From assembly GCF_004522215.1 (NCBI RefSeq), contig NZ_SDLR01000001.1:992001-1056000 (forward strand): a stretch of DNA of 64,000 nt, read 5' to 3'. The translations under genes and the position numbers were made by a program. The stretch comes from Ammoniphilus sp. YIM 78166. GTDB taxonomy: Bacteria > Bacillota > Bacilli > Aneurinibacillales > RAOX-1. The notes under the pieces were generated by a model. It ran no database searches and was not told the origin of the DNA. It saw only the letters and a list, made by a program, of their open reading frames with translations. Below are positions 43,174 to 53,133 of this stretch, in pieces. Position 1 is the first letter of the stretch; every line of letters begins with the position of its first letter.

Positions 43174-45048
43174 TTAGGCGGCTATAACTTTATTCCTTCC
43201 AGCTGCTTTGGCTTGATAAAGAGCTTGGTCCGCGTGTTCAATGAGTTTCTCTGGACTTTCAAAAGTTTGTGGACCGCCTATGGCGACCCCCACGCTTACC
43301 GTTAATACGCCGTAAGGGGAAGTCCGATGGGGCTCTTGCAGATTCTCGATGGCCTGGCGGAGTTTTTCAGCGGTATGATAAGCGTGGTCAAGAGTCGCCT
43401 CCGACAAGATTACCATAAACTCCTCTCCACCATAGCGAGCAGCAAAAGCGTTTTCGGCTCTGGCATAGTCCCTTAGAACGCCGGCGATAAGCTTTAACCC
43501 ATCGTCCCCACCAAGATGGCCATAAGTGTCATTAAAATGCTTATAAAAATCAATATCCATTAAGATAACCGCCATGGGTTGACCTTTATTTGATCCTTTA
43601 ATCCACTCCGCTTCTAAGACCTTATTCAAATGCCTTCGATTGGCCAAGCCTGTTAACCCATCGGTGCTGCTCAAGGCTTCTAGCTTGAGATTGGCTTGAC
43701 CCAGTTCTTTGTTTTTCTCCATTAATTGCTGAGTTCGCTGTTCGACGGCCATTTCCAACTGTTCATTCATCTCTTGTAACTGCTTGTTTAGAGAATGATT
43801 CCGTTTAAAAAGGGCTAGATAGCGGTAGGAGACAATCACGCCTTGCAGCATGATAAAAAGCAGAAAGCTATACTCCAATTCAAATACAGATGGAATAATC
43901 AGGGCTGAAGAAAGCACATCATTCAAAATGCCAATGACAAGAATGAGCAGTCCAACTAAGGTAATAACGGCTCCTTCCCTTTTGCGGAGAAAAGCTGAAA
44001 CACCGACATAGAAAATGAAATAGGAAGTGATTAACACCATGATGAGGAATTGATAAACCATCGTTTGCGTAAACAGAAGGGTTGAGGCAAACACGTTATA
44101 GATTACACAGAGGATGACGTAAACGTACGTCAGTCTCATCATCACAGGATGAATGTCTCGCGGATAAAGCAACCTCATGGAAAGGATCACGAATAGAAAT
44201 GAGATGATCTCCACCATATATTCCATTCGTTTTATCACGGACCAGGGAATCTCTGACAGAATGATAGTTGCGAGATAGTCGTTAATGAGCAGGGAACGAG
44301 TTGCCATGCACAAGGAGGCTAAACCGATCATAAGAAGGTCACGCTGCACCCTTCCGGTGACGGTTGAGATGATCAAGTTATACAAACCTACGAAGAGAAG
44401 TCCGCCAATGATAAGAAACGAGTCCATTTCGCTTCTCAAAGTGGACTGTAGTGTGTCTAAAGAATTCTGATAAGCGACCTGTGTATAAAGTCCAGCTTTA
44501 CGGTAGGAGAAGTTGGAGACCTGAATTACAATCTCTATTACCTCGTGGGTAGGAATGAAATGATAGTGGTTGATTTCTAAGCTAGGTTCTTCTTCGAAAG
44601 CCATAGTCCCGACTACACCAGCGCCACCGCGTTTGGCCCCATCAATCCAAACCTGGTAGGCACTGCCTATATTTTCTAAAGCGATAACCTTTTCCTGTCC
44701 TATATCTGCGGGGTGGATCGTGAGCTGTAAACGGTAGGTAGCATATCCTGTGTAACCCAACGGTTCTTCACCGATCTTTTTTCCTTTCCATGAAGAAGGG
44801 ACTTCGATAAAGTCCGGTGGGGGAGCCTGTAAACTATTAAAGTCCTTGGGCTCTAGTAGTTGCATCCAATAAAATTCCCAATCACCTGTTAAAGGTAATC
44901 TCTCTACTTCGTCGTTTAAGGGCGTTTGAGATAAATCCATTACCCCGCTAACAGCACGTGGAGACGGGACATCAGCAAAAGAAGGAGATTGAAAGAGGAT
45001 AAAGAATAGAACGAGAATAGCTGGGAGTATTAGCTTATGATTGTCCAT
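43174..45048 (-). CDS. Diguanylate cyclase with 7TMR-DISM sensor
   Basis: 624 residues. A signal peptide (about 1-25) is followed by an extracellular 7TMR-DISM carbohydrate-binding-like domain (about 30-200), then seven membrane helices (about 205-410). A coiled coil (420-460) and a GGDEF domain (about 460-620) follow, with the active motif GGEEF intact (RYGGEEFMVIL). It should make c-di-GMP in response to an external ligand. The start is the ATG at 45048. It stands upstream of the broken SgrR-like gene on the same strand and is divergent from a chemoreceptor. Confidence 0.9.
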   Translation of the reverse strand: MDNHKLILPAILVLFFILFQSPSFADVPSPRAVSGVMDLSQTPLNDEVERLPLTGDWEFYWMQLLEPKDFNSLQAPPPDFIEVPSSWKGKKIGEEPLGYTGYATYRLQLTIHPADIGQEKVIALENIGSAYQVWIDGAKRGGAGVVGTMAFEEEPSLEINHYHFIPTHEVIEIVIQVSNFSYRKAGLYTQVAYQNSLDTLQSTLRSEMDSFLIIGGLLFVGLYNLIISTVTGRVQRDLLMIGLASLCMATRSLLINDYLATIILSEIPWSVIKRMEYMVEIISFLFVILSMRLLYPRDIHPVMMRLTYVYVILCVIYNVFASTLLFTQTMVYQFLIMVLITSYFIFYVGVSAFLRKREGAVITLVGLLILVIGILNDVLSSALIIPSVFELEYSFLLFIMLQGVIVSYRYLALFKRNHSLNKQLQEMNEQLEMAVEQRTQQLMEKNKELGQANLKLEALSSTDGLTGLANRRHLNKVLEAEWIKGSNKGQPMAVILMDIDFYKHFNDTYGHLGGDDGLKLIAGVLRDYARAENAFAARYGGEEFMVILSEATLDHAYHTAEKLRQAIENLQEPHRTSPYGVLTVSVGVAIGGPQTFESPEKLIEHADQALYQAKAAGRNKVIAA

Positions 45049-45201
45049 TTATTTCATATCCTATCATTAAATATTAATTCAAGGATACTCTAGGGAAGGC
45101 CTCTTAGGCAAGGGTGAAACATCTTATGTATTCACTCTATGAAACCAAAAAGACCAAAAAAAATTCTTTACTTACGAAACATCAAGGACATCCTAAAATC
45201 A

Positions 45202-45228
45202 TTTATACTTCGAGGGTGATACCGATTA
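45202..45228 (+). promoter_or_regulatory. Possible sigma-D-like promoter of chemoreceptor gene
   Basis: TTTA at 45202-45205, 15-bp spacer, ACCGATTA at 45221-45228. It resembles TAAA-N15-GCCGATAT with mismatches in both boxes. The gene class supports it. Confidence 0.35.
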
Positions 45229-45268
45229 CATAATTTGTATAATACTTTCACCAAGAGGAGTAAATCAA

Positions 45269-47266
45269 ATGTTTCGAAAGGGTCAATTAAAAATTGGGAC
45301 CAAAATAATGATCTGGTTTTTGGTCATTGCCTTACTTCCTTTACTTTTTTCCTCCTACGTCATTTACACCATAAGTAGCACAGAACTCTTAGAAAAACAG
45401 AAGGTTTCTCTCGTTGATCTAGCATCGAGTACAACGAAGGGGATGGATCAGTGGCTAGAAAGAAGATTAAGTGAAGTTCAGTTAGCAGCGCAAACCGAAA
45501 TCGTTCAATCCTTAGACGCTCAACGTCAACTCGAGCTGTTTCAAACGATCAAAAAACAAACTGATATCTATGAGACTGTTGTATTTACGGGGGTAGACGG
45601 AATAGTAAAAGCACATACCACTGTAGAAAATATGGGAGTCATGAATCTCGCAGACCGGGAGTATTTCAAAAGGGGAATGGAAGGGCAATCCACCTACTCT
45701 GAAATATTGGTTTCAAAGGCTACCGGAAACCGCATCGTGGTAGTGGCTACTCCAGTCAAGGATTATAATGACCGTATTGTAGGTGTCATGTCCGCATCGA
45801 TGAATTTTGAAGCTTTATTGAATACCTTTCTACAAGAGCAATCTATTCAAAATGATAGCCATTATCCGATCCTTGTTGATGAATCCGATCGTCTTCAAAT
45901 GATTCCGCAGCAAGAGTTACTAGGTAAAAAAGTAGGGGAATCGGAACTGCCGCAAGGTCTGCAGGAAATTCTGCTATCCAAGGACCGATCGGGTGTTTCG
46001 ATTTATAAAGATCAAGAACAACAGTATGTTGTGGCTTACAGCCCTATACAACAAACGGGTTATCAGCTCTACCTGCATGTGCCAATCGAATCGATATTGT
46101 CTTCTGCGACGAAGATCAAGAATAGTGTGATGGGGATTGGTTTGGCAGCAGCCATCATGGTCATCCTAGCAGCGTGGGCGATCGCACACAACCTGAGCAA
46201 ACTGATAAAAAAGATAGCCGAGCAAGCCCGGCGTGTAGCGGAAGGGGATTTAACCGTCCAACACCTTGAGGTCAAAAACAAAGATGAGTTAGGTCAACTT
46301 GCACAAGATTTTGATAGGATGTCAAATAGTCTAAAGCAATTAATTCGCCAAGTAGCTAACAATACAGAACAGGTAGCTGCCTCAGCAGAAGAACTAACAG
46401 CAAGTGCAGAACAAACGAGTAAGGCCACGGAGCATATTGCTTCCGCTATGCAGCAGGTAGCCGTGGGCTCGGATGACCAAGTGCGCAGTGTGGAAGACGG
46501 TTCAGCTGCTATGAATGAAATGGCCGATCGGATTGTGGAAATGGAGAACACGGCAAAAATGGTCTCCAATACAGCCACTAGAACCTCCCATCAAGCCCTA
46601 GAGGGTGGACAAGCGATTGAGAGAGCGGTTCACCAAATGAATTCCATCCATCTCACAGTGAATGGCCTGGCCCAGGTCGTAAAGGGGTTAGGACTTCGCT
46701 CTCAAGAGATCGGGCAAATTACCGAAGCGATTACAGGTATTGCAGCCCAAACGAATCTCTTGGCTTTAAACGCAACAATCGAGGCGGCAAGAGCAGGCGA
46801 GCATGGACGTGGATTTGCAGTGGTAGCTGATGAGGTTCGAAAATTAGCCGAGCAATCAGGGCAGTCTGCTCAACAAATTTCTCAGCTTATTATGTTCATT
46901 CAAAATGAAACCACGAAAGCTATGAATACGATGGAAAACGCGATGACGGAAGTGGGAGAAGGCATTCGCGTGGTTCATCTCGCGGGAAGTTCCTTTGATC
47001 AGATCCAAGGTTCTATCGATGAAGTGGCCGAGCAAATTCAAGAGGTCTCTAAAGCAGTTCAACAAATCTCAAGAGGCTCAGAGATGGTCGTCCATTCCAT
47101 CCATTTAATTGCTCAGGTAGCAGAAGAAACCTCATCAGGGACACAAACGGTATCCGCTTCTGCTCAAGAGCAATTAGCTTCAATAGAGGAAATTACGGCA
47201 TCTGCCTCAGCCTTAGCCCATATGGCTGAAGAACTGCAATTATTAATAGGAAAATTTAAAGTATAG
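45269..47266 (+). CDS. Methyl-accepting chemotaxis protein
   Basis: 665 residues. Membrane helix 1 is at about 13-33, an extracellular dCache-type sensor spans about 40-280, helix 2 is near 285-310 and a HAMP domain runs to about 365. The long signalling coiled coil carries the conserved hairpin tip region [24 protein letters not shown] near 490. It controls CheA through ligand sensing. Ligand unknown. ATG 45269 follows AAGAGGAG. The gene is followed by a terminator. Confidence 0.93.
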   Translation: MFRKGQLKIGTKIMIWFLVIALLPLLFSSYVIYTISSTELLEKQKVSLVDLASSTTKGMDQWLERRLSEVQLAAQTEIVQSLDAQRQLELFQTIKKQTDIYETVVFTGVDGIVKAHTTVENMGVMNLADREYFKRGMEGQSTYSEILVSKATGNRIVVVATPVKDYNDRIVGVMSASMNFEALLNTFLQEQSIQNDSHYPILVDESDRLQMIPQQELLGKKVGESELPQGLQEILLSKDRSGVSIYKDQEQQYVVAYSPIQQTGYQLYLHVPIESILSSATKIKNSVMGIGLAAAIMVILAAWAIAHNLSKLIKKIAEQARRVAEGDLTVQHLEVKNKDELGQLAQDFDRMSNSLKQLIRQVANNTEQVAASAEELTASAEQTSKATEHIASAMQQVAVGSDDQVRSVEDGSAAMNEMADRIVEMENTAKMVSNTATRTSHQALEGGQAIERAVHQMNSIHLTVNGLAQVVKGLGLRSQEIGQITEAITGIAAQTNLLALNATIEAARAGEHGRGFAVVADEVRKLAEQSGQSAQQISQLIMFIQNETTKAMNTMENAMTEVGEGIRVVHLAGSSFDQIQGSIDEVAEQIQEVSKAVQQISRGSEMVVHSIHLIAQVAEETSSGTQTVSASAQEQLASIEEITASASALAHMAEELQLLIGKFKV

Positions 47267-47284
47267 AGGATTACAATCATACAA

Positions 47285-47312
47285 AAAAAGACTCTGGCTG
47301 GAGTCTTTTTTG
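47285..47312 (+). terminator. Terminator after chemoreceptor gene
   Basis: AAAAAGACTC / GAGTCTTTTT stem with T-run. Confidence 0.85.
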
Positions 47313-47460
47313 CCGTTGAAGTTTTTAGAGGGTTCGGCTGTATTCTTTTTAAGAAAGCATCAATTACTCAGCAATTTTGAAACCTTTAACCTGTGCTTTC
47401 GTATAAAAATTAAATTGCAAAGCAATCTAATCTAAGATAAATAACCTGGGGGAACAAAAA

Positions 47461-48810
47461 GTGCCTTTCGAGATCATACTTTTAACTTTACTCATTATTC
47501 TAAACGCTTTTTTTGCAGCTTCTGAAATTGCCTTAATTTCTCTAAATGACAACAAGGTTAAACTTATGGCAGAGGGAGGAAACAAAAAGGCGCAGATGCT
47601 GTTGAATTTATTGGCGGAACCCAGTAGGTTCCTAGCGACTATTCAAGTAGGGATTACCCTTGCTGGATTTTTAGCCAGTGCGTTTGCTGCCGGGAGTTTT
47701 TCCGGCCGCTTAGCTGAATTTTTATTCAGCCTAGGTGTTCCTTTATCCCAGCAACTACTCGGAACGATTTCTGTTGTACTGATTACTTTAGTCTTATCTT
47801 ATTTTACCTTGGTGTTAGGCGAATTGGTTCCTAAACGAATGGCCATGCAGAAAGCTGAGCCGATTGCCATGTTTGTGGTTGGACCACTAACTGTCTTGTC
47901 AAAAATCACCTCCCCATTTGTAAAATTGCTCACCCTCTCCACCAATGGAATTGTCCGATTGTTCGGGATTGATCCTCATGCCAATGACGAGCAGGTAACC
48001 GAAGAGGAAATTCGTATGATGGTGGACGTCGGCCAGGAAAGAGGGGTTATTCAGGATTCGGAAAAAATGATGATTAACAATATCTTTGAATTTGACGACA
48101 CAACGGTATCTGATATCATGACGCACCGAACTAACTTGATTGCTCTTTCCACAGAGACAAGTCTGACTGAAGTGATTGAGTTGATCAAGGTTGAAAAATA
48201 TACCCGGATTCCTGTCTTTCAAGGCCATATTGATAATATCGTGGGAATTTTGCACGTGAAAGATTTGCTTCCTTATATTGAAAAGGGAAATGATTTCAGT
48301 ATTACCAGCGTAATGCGTGATCCTTATTTTGTGCCTGTCACGAGAAAAGCGGATGATGTATTTAAGGATCTTCAGAAAAACAAAGTTCATATGGCTGTTG
48401 TGATTGATGAATATGGGGGAACAGCTGGAGTCGTAACGACAGAGGACCTATTGGAAGAGATTGTAGGGAACATTTTCGACGAGCATGACGAAGATGAATC
48501 CGAAGAATTTGTTCATTTGGATGAAAGGACACTCTTAATGAATGGTTCCTTGAGCTTGCGGGAAGTCGAAAGGATTTTAGACGTTGACTTCAAGACAGTA
48601 GATTATGATACTCTTAGCGGTTTTTTAATTGGGCAGATCGGCCACATACCCAGCGGCGAAAAACAGGAATCTGTTGAATTTGAAGAATATATCTTTTCAG
48701 TCATGGAATCTGATGAAAAGCGAATTCGCAAAGTAAAAGTAATGAAAAGTCCTCGGCTATTTCCGACTTCTCCTGAACAAATATTAAGTACGCCGGGAAT
48801 ACGAGATTAA
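47461..48810 (+). CDS. CNNM/CBS-domain transporter-like membrane protein (HlyC/CorC family)
   Basis: 449 residues. A DUF21/CNNM membrane domain (about 1-195, with NAFFAASEIALISL) is followed by two CBS domains (about 205-335, including YTRIPVFQGHIDNIVGILHVKDL). A C-terminal CorC_HlyC domain (about 350-430) ends it. Bacterial CNNM proteins such as MpfA act in Mg2+ efflux. GTG start at 47461 follows TGGGGGAAC. A paralogue follows at 49044; the two are separated by a terminator. Confidence 0.9.
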   Translation: MPFEIILLTLLIILNAFFAASEIALISLNDNKVKLMAEGGNKKAQMLLNLLAEPSRFLATIQVGITLAGFLASAFAAGSFSGRLAEFLFSLGVPLSQQLLGTISVVLITLVLSYFTLVLGELVPKRMAMQKAEPIAMFVVGPLTVLSKITSPFVKLLTLSTNGIVRLFGIDPHANDEQVTEEEIRMMVDVGQERGVIQDSEKMMINNIFEFDDTTVSDIMTHRTNLIALSTETSLTEVIELIKVEKYTRIPVFQGHIDNIVGILHVKDLLPYIEKGNDFSITSVMRDPYFVPVTRKADDVFKDLQKNKVHMAVVIDEYGGTAGVVTTEDLLEEIVGNIFDEHDEDESEEFVHLDERTLLMNGSLSLREVERILDVDFKTVDYDTLSGFLIGQIGHIPSGEKQESVEFEEYIFSVMESDEKRIRKVKVMKSPRLFPTSPEQILSTPGIRD

Positions 48811-48899
48811 GCTATTGTGTAAAATATTGCGAAATAACAAGAGAGGAGGACTCCCGGCTTCTCCTACTCCCCCATAACACCTGTATACTATAAAAACCG

Positions 48900-48927
48900 G
48901 CCGATTTGTCCTAATATCGGCTTTTTT
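48900..48927 (+). terminator. Terminator between the two CNNM genes
   Basis: GCCGAT / ATCGGC stem, 10-nt loop, TTTTTT tail. Confidence 0.75.
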
Positions 48928-49043
48928 GTCTTTATATCACCTTTTGAGGAATAAAAAAGTTCAGGTAAAATAAGATTAAATAAAATCTGCATGTTTAAAA
49001 GGAGGTGTACTATTTACTCCTATATGGGGTAAATAGAAAGTCA

Positions 49044-50387
49044 TTGGACCCTGAGCCGATGTTGTTTAATCTTATTCTTGTGATGTTTCTTGTATTAGCG
49101 AATGGTTTCTTCGTAGCCGCCGAGTTTGCGATGGTGAAGGTAAGGAACACTCGACTTGAAAGCTTGATTCTGGAAGGGAACCGAAAGGCAAAATTCGCTC
49201 AGCTATTAACCAAAAACTTGGATGCCTATTTATCTGCTTGTCAACTGGGTATCACGTTGTCTTCTCTTGGTTTGGGTTGGGTTGGTGAACCCGCGATCGC
49301 AAAGATGATTGAACCATTTTTGAGAGACCTCGGTTTTTCGAATAATTTGATTCATACCACAGCCTTTGCTATTGCTTTTTCCATTATCACGTTCCTTCAC
49401 ATTGTACTTGGCGAACTAGCTCCTAAATCTTTGGCGATTCAGAAATCCGAAGGAGTAACCATGTGGACAGCCATGCCATTAATTGCTTTCCACAAAATGA
49501 TGTACCCATTTATTTGGTTCCTAAATGGTACAGCGAATAGGCTCCTTCGCCTTGTTGGCATTCAGCCTGCAGGAGAACATGAAGCTGCCCATACGGAAGA
49601 AGAAATTCGCATCCTTATGGAAGAAAGTCATAAGAGCGGTTATATCGATAAAACAGAATTGGCTCTCATGGATAACATCTTCGATTTTGCAGAACGGAAT
49701 TCAAGAGAAATTATGATTCCACGGACGGACATGATTTGCTTATATGCTCAGAGCACATTTGAGGAAAATCTGGAGATCGCACTGCGAGAGCAAATGACCC
49801 GCTATCCCGTATGCAACCCGGATAAGGATAATATTATCGGATTTATTCATATTAAAGACCTTTTTGCTGCATTATCCAAAGGAGATAGGGATCTAAATAA
49901 ATTGATTCGTCCTGTCATCAGCACACCAGAAAGTACTCCAATTAGTTCTTTACTTAAAATCATGCAAAAAAAGGGAGCCCAATTGGCCATTGTCATAGAT
50001 GAGTACGGCGGAACCGCTGGACTCTTAACGATTGAGGATATTATCGAAGAAATCGTAGGAGAAATTAGAGACGAGTTTGATGAAGAGCGTCCTTCTATTG
50101 AACCCAAAGAGAATGATACGTTTTCCGTGGATGGTCGCTTGCTTCTCGAGGAAGTCAATGATTACTTTGGCTTTAGAATTGAATGTGAAAATATCGACAC
50201 CCTCGGGGGATGGGTTTACGCCCAGGTGGAGACACCCCCTAAGTTAAACCAAAGAGTAGAATTTGAAGGCTTTGAATTTATCATCGCCGAGGTAGACAAC
50301 CTAAGGATTACCCGCGTATTAATAAAAAAACCGAAACCAATCGAAGCGATACCACCTATATCGGTCCAGTCATCCTTATCAGTTTAA
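49044..50387 (+). CDS. CNNM/CBS-domain transporter-like membrane protein, second copy
   Basis: About 442-447 residues with the same layout as its upstream neighbour: CNNM membrane domain (NGFFVAAEFAMVKVR), two CBS domains (MTRYPVCNPDKDNIIGFIHIKDL) and a CorC_HlyC domain. The start is unclear. The open frame begins at GTG 49005, inside AAAAGGAGGTG. In-frame TTG 49044 or ATG 49059 (MLFNLILVMFLVLANG) are the candidates. ATG 49059 fits the family N-terminus best, but neither has a good ribosome binding site. Probable role in divalent cation export or homeostasis. Confidence 0.88.
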   Translation: MDPEPMLFNLILVMFLVLANGFFVAAEFAMVKVRNTRLESLILEGNRKAKFAQLLTKNLDAYLSACQLGITLSSLGLGWVGEPAIAKMIEPFLRDLGFSNNLIHTTAFAIAFSIITFLHIVLGELAPKSLAIQKSEGVTMWTAMPLIAFHKMMYPFIWFLNGTANRLLRLVGIQPAGEHEAAHTEEEIRILMEESHKSGYIDKTELALMDNIFDFAERNSREIMIPRTDMICLYAQSTFEENLEIALREQMTRYPVCNPDKDNIIGFIHIKDLFAALSKGDRDLNKLIRPVISTPESTPISSLLKIMQKKGAQLAIVIDEYGGTAGLLTIEDIIEEIVGEIRDEFDEERPSIEPKENDTFSVDGRLLLEEVNDYFGFRIECENIDTLGGWVYAQVETPPKLNQRVEFEGFEFIIAEVDNLRITRVLIKKPKPIEAIPPISVQSSLSV

Positions 50388-50393
50388 TTAGGC

Positions 50394-50423
50394 AAACCTT
50401 TACCCTCGTGGTAAAGGTTTTTT
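50394..50423 (+). terminator. Terminator after second CNNM gene
   Basis: AAACCTTTACC / GGTAAAGGTTT with 5-nt loop and T-run. Confidence 0.88.
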
Positions 50424-50512
50424 GTTTGGATTCGTCAGGGGCTTGCGCATACCGCTTAAAGTCTCGTTAATACGGAAATACTAATAAATAGTAAAAATTG
50501 GAGGTGTCGCAA

Positions 50513-50839
50513 ATGAACAAGGACTATCTTGTAGGAGTCATCAGTCAATTCGAAAATGGTGGCCAACCGTTACCTGACCACTTGAAAGCAAAGCTGCATC
50601 AAATCAAATCCAATATCGATACCATGACTCAAGATCAGTTTGATTTACTCTCTAATGGAGCCGTAAGAGTCTCTCCTGCGATCGAATCCAATGTTGAGCA
50701 GAACCCCTTGTCTGATCTAAGAGAAGTCTATAGCGAACTCGAAACAATGGCTCTCAGTAATCGTGAAAATTCTGATTTACATCGAGCTATCACTCAGCTG
50801 CGGGGAATTCTCGATATGCCTGACCGCTACTATCCTTAA
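50513..50839 (+). CDS. Hypothetical protein, 108 residues
   Basis: A soluble, helical protein with no family I recognise. ATG 50513 has GGAGGTG at a good distance (the open frame starts earlier at 50498). It contains no cysteine, no signal peptide and no membrane segment. It stands alone between two terminators, so it is a separate transcription unit. A clear ribosome binding site and isolation suggest a real gene. Confidence 0.65.
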   Translation: MNKDYLVGVISQFENGGQPLPDHLKAKLHQIKSNIDTMTQDQFDLLSNGAVRVSPAIESNVEQNPLSDLREVYSELETMALSNRENSDLHRAITQLRGILDMPDRYYP

Positions 50840-50858
50840 CAAATCAGCGATAAAATTA

Positions 50859-50898
50859 AGAAGCCCTCAAATCAAATCTCTGATCTGAAGGGCTCCTT
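50859..50898. terminator. Imperfect hairpin between convergent genes, likely terminator
   Basis: AGAAGCCCTCAAATCA pairs imperfectly with TGATCTGAAGGGCTCC. A/T-rich flanks on both sides fit a bidirectional terminator. Confidence 0.6.
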
Positions 50899-50903
50899 TA
50901 GAT

Positions 50904-51884
50904 TTAATCAATGGAAAGAACGATTTTCCCACGTGCATTTTGACTTGTGATTTGTTCGTGTGCTTTTCTAACGTCCTCTAAGGCTAATTCCTCGCCAATT
51001 TCCGGTTGTAAAATACCAGATTCGAGAAAGGCTTCAACCGCATGCAAGCTCTCATTGTACTCATGCGGCAGGGCATTAAACAGGGCCAATCCTAGAATAT
51101 CTGCCTCTTTCATCATAGCCAATCTTGGATTGATTTCCAAGCTGCCGCGGTTCCCTACAATAATAATTCGACCATATGGGGCAATGATCTTTAGGTCCGT
51201 CTCTAAATTGACGTTAGCCAAAAACTCAATAATAACATCCGGTCCTTTTCCGTTTGTTAACGATAGGATTTTATCGATGGAGTTCTCCGTAATATGATTA
51301 AGTGCATGGGCGGCTCCTGAGGCCTTTACCAAGGACCTGCCTTCTTCTGTACTTGCTGTTCCAATGACATTCGCTCCGATTCCTTTGGCCATTTGAACGG
51401 CCAATACTCCAACACCACCGCTTGCGCCGTGGATTAAAACAGTCTCGCCTGGCTTAATCTTTGCTCTGTGGAACAAAGCTCGGTAAGCCGTTAAAGCCGG
51501 AATGCCGAGAGCGGCACCCGCCTGATAGGAGATGGACTCAGGCAATCTATGGACAGCGTTCGAATCACAAACGACCTTTTGCGCGTAGGTACCGGTATTG
51601 CGCTTTGCTAGCAAGGCTGCTACAAAAACACGGTCTCCCACCTTAAGATGCCCAACACCTTCACCAACGCCATCCACAATTCCAGCTCCATCAAAGCCAG
51701 GTGTGTAAGGCAATTCGGGAACTAGGAATGAATAGGTACCAGTACGAATATAGGTTTCGTTAGGGTTCACGCCTGCAGCGTACAGCTTAACCCGTACTTC
51801 ATTTGCAGCTGGAGTAGGCTCTGCTACTTCTGTGCATGTCAAAACTTCAGGTCCGCCAAATTCTGTGATTTGAATCGCTTTCAT
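50904..51884 (-). CDS. NADPH:quinone reductase-like medium-chain oxidoreductase
   Basis: 326 residues of the zinc-free quinone oxidoreductase branch of the MDR superfamily. A GroES-like N-terminal domain (MKAIQITEFGGPEVL) is followed by a nucleotide-binding motif HGASGGVGVLAVQMAKGIGANVIGTAST. No catalytic zinc cysteines are seen. ATG 51884 has AGGAGG six bases upstream; the open frame to 51905 is not needed. It probably reduces quinones or other alpha,beta-unsaturated carbonyls using NADPH. Confidence 0.88.
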   Translation of the reverse strand: MKAIQITEFGGPEVLTCTEVAEPTPAANEVRVKLYAAGVNPNETYIRTGTYSFLVPELPYTPGFDGAGIVDGVGEGVGHLKVGDRVFVAALLAKRNTGTYAQKVVCDSNAVHRLPESISYQAGAALGIPALTAYRALFHRAKIKPGETVLIHGASGGVGVLAVQMAKGIGANVIGTASTEEGRSLVKASGAAHALNHITENSIDKILSLTNGKGPDVIIEFLANVNLETDLKIIAPYGRIIIVGNRGSLEINPRLAMMKEADILGLALFNALPHEYNESLHAVEAFLESGILQPEIGEELALEDVRKAHEQITSQNARGKIVLSID

Positions 51885-52040
51885 CTGTTTCCTCCTGGTT
51901 TTCAAGTTATTGTACTGTTTTTTCCATCTTCTCCTTCAGTCACCAAAAAGTCAATAATAAATAATCTCTCGCATCGTTAAAAGTACCTTCTCTAAAGATA
52001 GGCATATGATGTCTTAGAAACTTAAGAAGGGAATGACAAG

Positions 52041-52229
52041 ATGTACTATCCTTACTACTTCGTTCAAAATGGTCAACTGGCAACTGAAGCTATTCTTACT
52101 GGGGTTAAAAGGGAAGCGGAAGCGATAGATTTTTATGACCGCTTAGCGCGCGTAGCACAAAGGCCGAAGCTATGGCCGCTGAAGAAAATCATTAAAAGGG
52201 ATCATATATTTCCAAGTAAGATTAAATGA
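52041..52229 (+). pseudogene. Truncated ferritin-like domain protein (remnant)
   Basis: A 62-residue frame whose first part (REAEAIDFYDRLARVA) looks like helix 1 of a ferritin-like/rubrerythrin-type protein, including a Glu and Tyr at metal-site spacing. After about residue 42 the sequence no longer fits the family (RPKLWPLKKIIKRDH), so the remaining helices are absent. Other frames give only a few more residues before stops. A ribosome binding site GAAGGG is present at ATG 52041. It is either a decayed gene or a short protein of unknown role. Confidence 0.5.
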
Positions 52230-52256
52230 GGTATATTGGAGTGGAGGAGGGGTGAC

Positions 52257-52418
52257 ATGGGAAGCGCACCAGAAAAACCAGTATATTATGATGGCAGTGG
52301 TCCATTAAAGATAGTAGAAATAAGCAATAATAAAGAATTCGTTATTAAACCTATAAACACTGTTTGTTATAAAGTCATTCCTTATTTCCCATTTCTTATA
52401 GAAAAAGAAGGGAAGTAA
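52257..52418 (+). CDS. Small hypothetical protein, 53 residues
   Basis: ATG 52257 is preceded by GGAGGAGGGG; the open frame begins at 52236. The product contains VYYDGSGPLKIVEI and ends with FPFLIEKEGK; no family is recognised. A terminator-like hairpin overlaps the stop. It lies 27 bp after the ferritin-like remnant and may once have been in the same operon. Confidence 0.5.
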   Translation: MGSAPEKPVYYDGSGPLKIVEISNNKEFVIKPINTVCYKVIPYFPFLIEKEGK

Positions 52419-52438
52419 TCCTACTTCCCTTTAGCTGT
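52408..52438. terminator. Hairpin at end of small hypothetical gene
   Basis: AAGGGAAGTA / TACTTCCCTT with 4-nt loop. The T tail is weak on the plus strand. The gene converges on azoR. Confidence 0.6.
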
Positions 52439-52441
52439 TGT

Positions 52442-53068
52442 TTAGAATTGTGAAGCAACCTTTGCCGCTTGCTGTACACCTTGACCAATAATTTCCTCTG
52501 CTTGATCCGGGAACTGATTATGTCCTTCCACAATCACGGTGGTGATGTCTGTGATACCCCAGAAGTTTAAGATAGCCGAGACATACTTCACTGCCATTTC
52601 CACGGATTGTGCAGGGCCTTCCGAGTAAACGCCGCCCCTTGCATTTAACAGAACCACTTTTTTATCTGCAAGAAGCCCAACAGGTCCTTCTTGGGTGTAG
52701 CGGAATGTCTTGCCTGTTTGGCTTAGATAATCTAAGTAAGTATGCAACACAGCCGGTACGGTAAAGTTCCATAGAGGGAAGGCAAGGACGACTTTATCAG
52801 CATCAAGGAATTGATTTAAGTATTGATTTACCAGGTCTGTAGCTTCTTTTTCAACTGAGGTTAGCTCCATTCCTCTTCCAAGCTTAAACATGGCCGTGAT
52901 TTTCTCATTCCCATAGTAGGGAAGATTTTCTTTAAAAAGATCAAGCTCTAAAATCTCGTCTTCTGGATGAGTCTCCTTATAACTTTCTACAAAAGCCTGA
53001 TAAAGCTTCACGCTTACTGCCTGCTCAACAGGTCGGTCATTTGCTTTAATAAATAGAACTTTAGCCAT
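52442..53068 (-). CDS. azoR: FMN-dependent NADH-azoreductase
   Basis: 208 residues of the flavodoxin-like AzoR family: VLFIKANDRP at the N-terminus binds FMN phosphate, FPLWNFTVPAVLHTYLDYL lies near residue 104 and LNARGGVYSEGP near 145. It reduces azo compounds and quinones with two electrons, protecting against quinone stress. The frame begins at 53125, but GGGGGT spacing favours ATG 53068. It follows the MarR gene, probably cotranscribed, with a copy of the putative MarR operator in the gap. Confidence 0.9.
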   Translation of the reverse strand: MAKVLFIKANDRPVEQAVSVKLYQAFVESYKETHPEDEILELDLFKENLPYYGNEKITAMFKLGRGMELTSVEKEATDLVNQYLNQFLDADKVVLAFPLWNFTVPAVLHTYLDYLSQTGKTFRYTQEGPVGLLADKKVVLLNARGGVYSEGPAQSVEMAVKYVSAILNFWGITDITTVIVEGHNQFPDQAEEIIGQGVQQAAKVASQF

Positions 53069-53101
53069 TTTATTTACCCCCAGCATGTTGTATATTCCTA
53101 A

Positions 53102-53115
53102 GTTGTTATAGCAAC
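53102..53115. promoter_or_regulatory. Putative MarR operator, copy 1 (upstream of azoR)
   Basis: GTTGTTATAGCAAC, an inverted repeat with GTTG/CAAC arms. It is the exact reverse complement of copy 2 at 53579-53592. Confidence 0.65.
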
Positions 53116-53133
53116 TATATAGCAAGAAGATTA

